Source of the DNA: JAUILH01 sp965230535
GTDB taxonomy: Bacteria; Bacteroidota; Bacteroidia; Flavobacteriales_D; JAUILH01
Length of the DNA stretch: 64,000 nucleotides
Reading direction: 5' to 3'
NCBI GenBank assembly: GCA_965230535.1
Contig: OZ246009.1
Location: 620,001-684,000 of the forward strand
Shown here: one piece after another, positions 63,400-64,000 of the stretch
Layout: the number at the start of each line of letters is the position of its first letter
Numbering within the stretch: position 1 is the first letter of the stretch
The notes under the pieces: model-generated
Told to the model about the DNA's origin: nothing
Database searches by the model: none
The model's input: the letters and a program-made list of their open reading frames with translations, nothing else
Made by a program: the position numbers and the translations under genes

Positions 63400-64000
63400 G
63401 GTTCAAATCTATTACTCTAATGTTCTTTCTGTTGAGATCAGCTTTCAGCCAACGAGTTAATTTCCCTGTTTCAATTTGGCGTAAAGAGTCGCTCAAATAC
63501 GGTTTCCATTCAACTGTAAACAGGGCCACAGTATCTGTTCTTCTTCCCGAATTTTCAAATCCAAGGGAGTAGGTGAAACGTTTCACATCCGGAAAGGTCA
63601 CGTCAATTTCAGCTCTCAATTTCTTAACTTTTGAAGACGTGATGTCCTTATATGCTTTTAGCAATTTCTTCTGCTGATGGATCATGGTTTCATTCAGATC
63701 AATCTCGCGTTTCAGTTCATCTTTTTCACTTCTGTGTCTCTCTTCCAGTGCGATTCTGTCTTCAAAAGAGAAGGCTTTTTCTTCCTTTAATAAGTCTGTT
63801 TTATCAATGTCCAGAATGGTATTGTGAAGATCGTAATCGGCCAATTTTCTTTCCCATTGTTCTACTATGATTGGAGGAACGAAATTGTCCTCTCTAAATT
63901 CAATGTGAATGATATTGACAGTGTCGCCATGCATGTATTCCAAATCCACATGCTTCACTCTGGCGTAACCTTCAATCTCCTGAGCAATGAATTCCTGTGA
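63371..64000 (-). CDS. Coiled-coil hypothetical protein, 5' end outside the window
   Basis: The reading frame stays open to the right edge: TCA at 64000 begins SQEFIAQEIEGYARVKHVDL, so the GTG at 63958 is unlikely to be the real start. About 209 residues are visible. Residues LEERHRSEKDELKREIDLNE form a coiled coil; the C-terminal half is mixed strand/helix (RAEIDVTFPDVKRFTYSLGF, KLTRWLKADLNRKNIRVID). No family recognised. It overlaps the SUI1 gene by 29 nt, so the two are probably co-transcribed. Confidence 0.72.
   Translation of the reverse strand, partial: SQEFIAQEIEGYARVKHVDLEYMHGDTVNIIHIEFREDNFVPPIIVEQWERKLADYDLHNTILDIDKTDLLKEEKAFSFEDRIALEERHRSEKDELKREIDLNETMIHQQKKLLKAYKDITSSKVKKLRAEIDVTFPDVKRFTYSLGFENSGRRTDTVALFTVEWKPYLSDSLRQIETGKLTRWLKADLNRKNIRVIDLNHGKKQKTED

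Overview
This window is a piece of a Bacteroidota chromosome, most likely from the Flavobacteriales or a close marine relative, at roughly 40% G+C by eye. The evidence is PorX (the response regulator/PglZ protein of type IX secretion), a secreted protein with a type IX C-terminal sorting domain, a SusC/TonB-type receptor with a carboxypeptidase-like N-terminal domain, families largely restricted to the phylum (DUF4271, DUF4468, GldL-like), and promoters of the Bacteroidota type (TAnnTTTG) instead of TATAAT. I see no insertion sequence, prophage, CRISPR array, rRNA operon or replication origin. The window reads as core chromosome with small accessory patches.

Layout. 1-4.5 kb: 5' part of an ALDH7-type aldehyde dehydrogenase (minus), then a tightly coupled plus-strand run: polyprenyl diphosphate synthase, MORN-type lipoprotein, VAT-1-like oxidoreductase, large membrane glycosyltransferase-like protein. 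4.5-8.7 kb: AT-rich sulfotransferase-like gene, then minus-strand genes including a translationally coupled cysH / small membrane protein / nucleotide-sugar epimerase set and an Lrp regulator. 8.8-9.0 kb: a stand-alone small transcript with its own promoter and terminator that contains a tRNA-like fold. 9.1-17.8 kb: AsmA-like protein, histidine kinase, HemW, cyclase, Wzz-like and O-antigen-ligase-like proteins. 17.8-22.2 kb (minus): XRE regulator, TonB receptor, GldL-like protein, glutaryl-CoA dehydrogenase. 22.3-27.4 kb: DUF4271, hemD, rnpA, S41 protease, second O-antigen-ligase-like protein.

27.4-34.6 kb (minus): DAHP synthase/chorismate mutase, an outer-membrane protein, an anti-sigma-like protein and its ECF sigma factor, and a 1081-residue WD40-caspase protein. 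The sigma gene and the outer-membrane gene carry the same two-part promoter (GGCTGTAAC, 16 nt, CGTC), so they probably form a small ECF regulon. 34.7-45.2 kb: Lrp and YjbR-type genes, small secreted proteins, a hybrid kinase plus LytTR regulator pair, MscS channel, recJ and hypothetical proteins. 45.2-47.5 kb (minus): TonB-C-like protein, membrane protein, rsmI, RDD protein.

47.5-56.1 kb: a large envelope-associated cluster (RDD diverging from SpoIIM / DUF4129 / DUF4350 with calcium-binding TSP3 repeats / MoxR ATPase / DUF58), directly followed by porX. 56.2-64 kb: DUF4397 type IX cargo, PHB-depolymerase-type esterase, tsaE, alanine dehydrogenase, a tandem DUF4258-like protein, and minus-strand genes with a SUI1 factor and a truncated coiled-coil gene.

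The observations most worth following up are the ECF promoter pair and its regulon; the tRNA-like RNA; the WD40-caspase with a canonical EF-hand loop after its catalytic Cys; the set of genes whose TAnnTTTG box ends only 4-7 nt before the start codon, implying leaderless transcripts; and the MoxR-type cluster with a TSP3-bearing DUF4350 protein next to porX. All functional statements come from reading the sequence and from knowledge of the families; no search or structure prediction was run.
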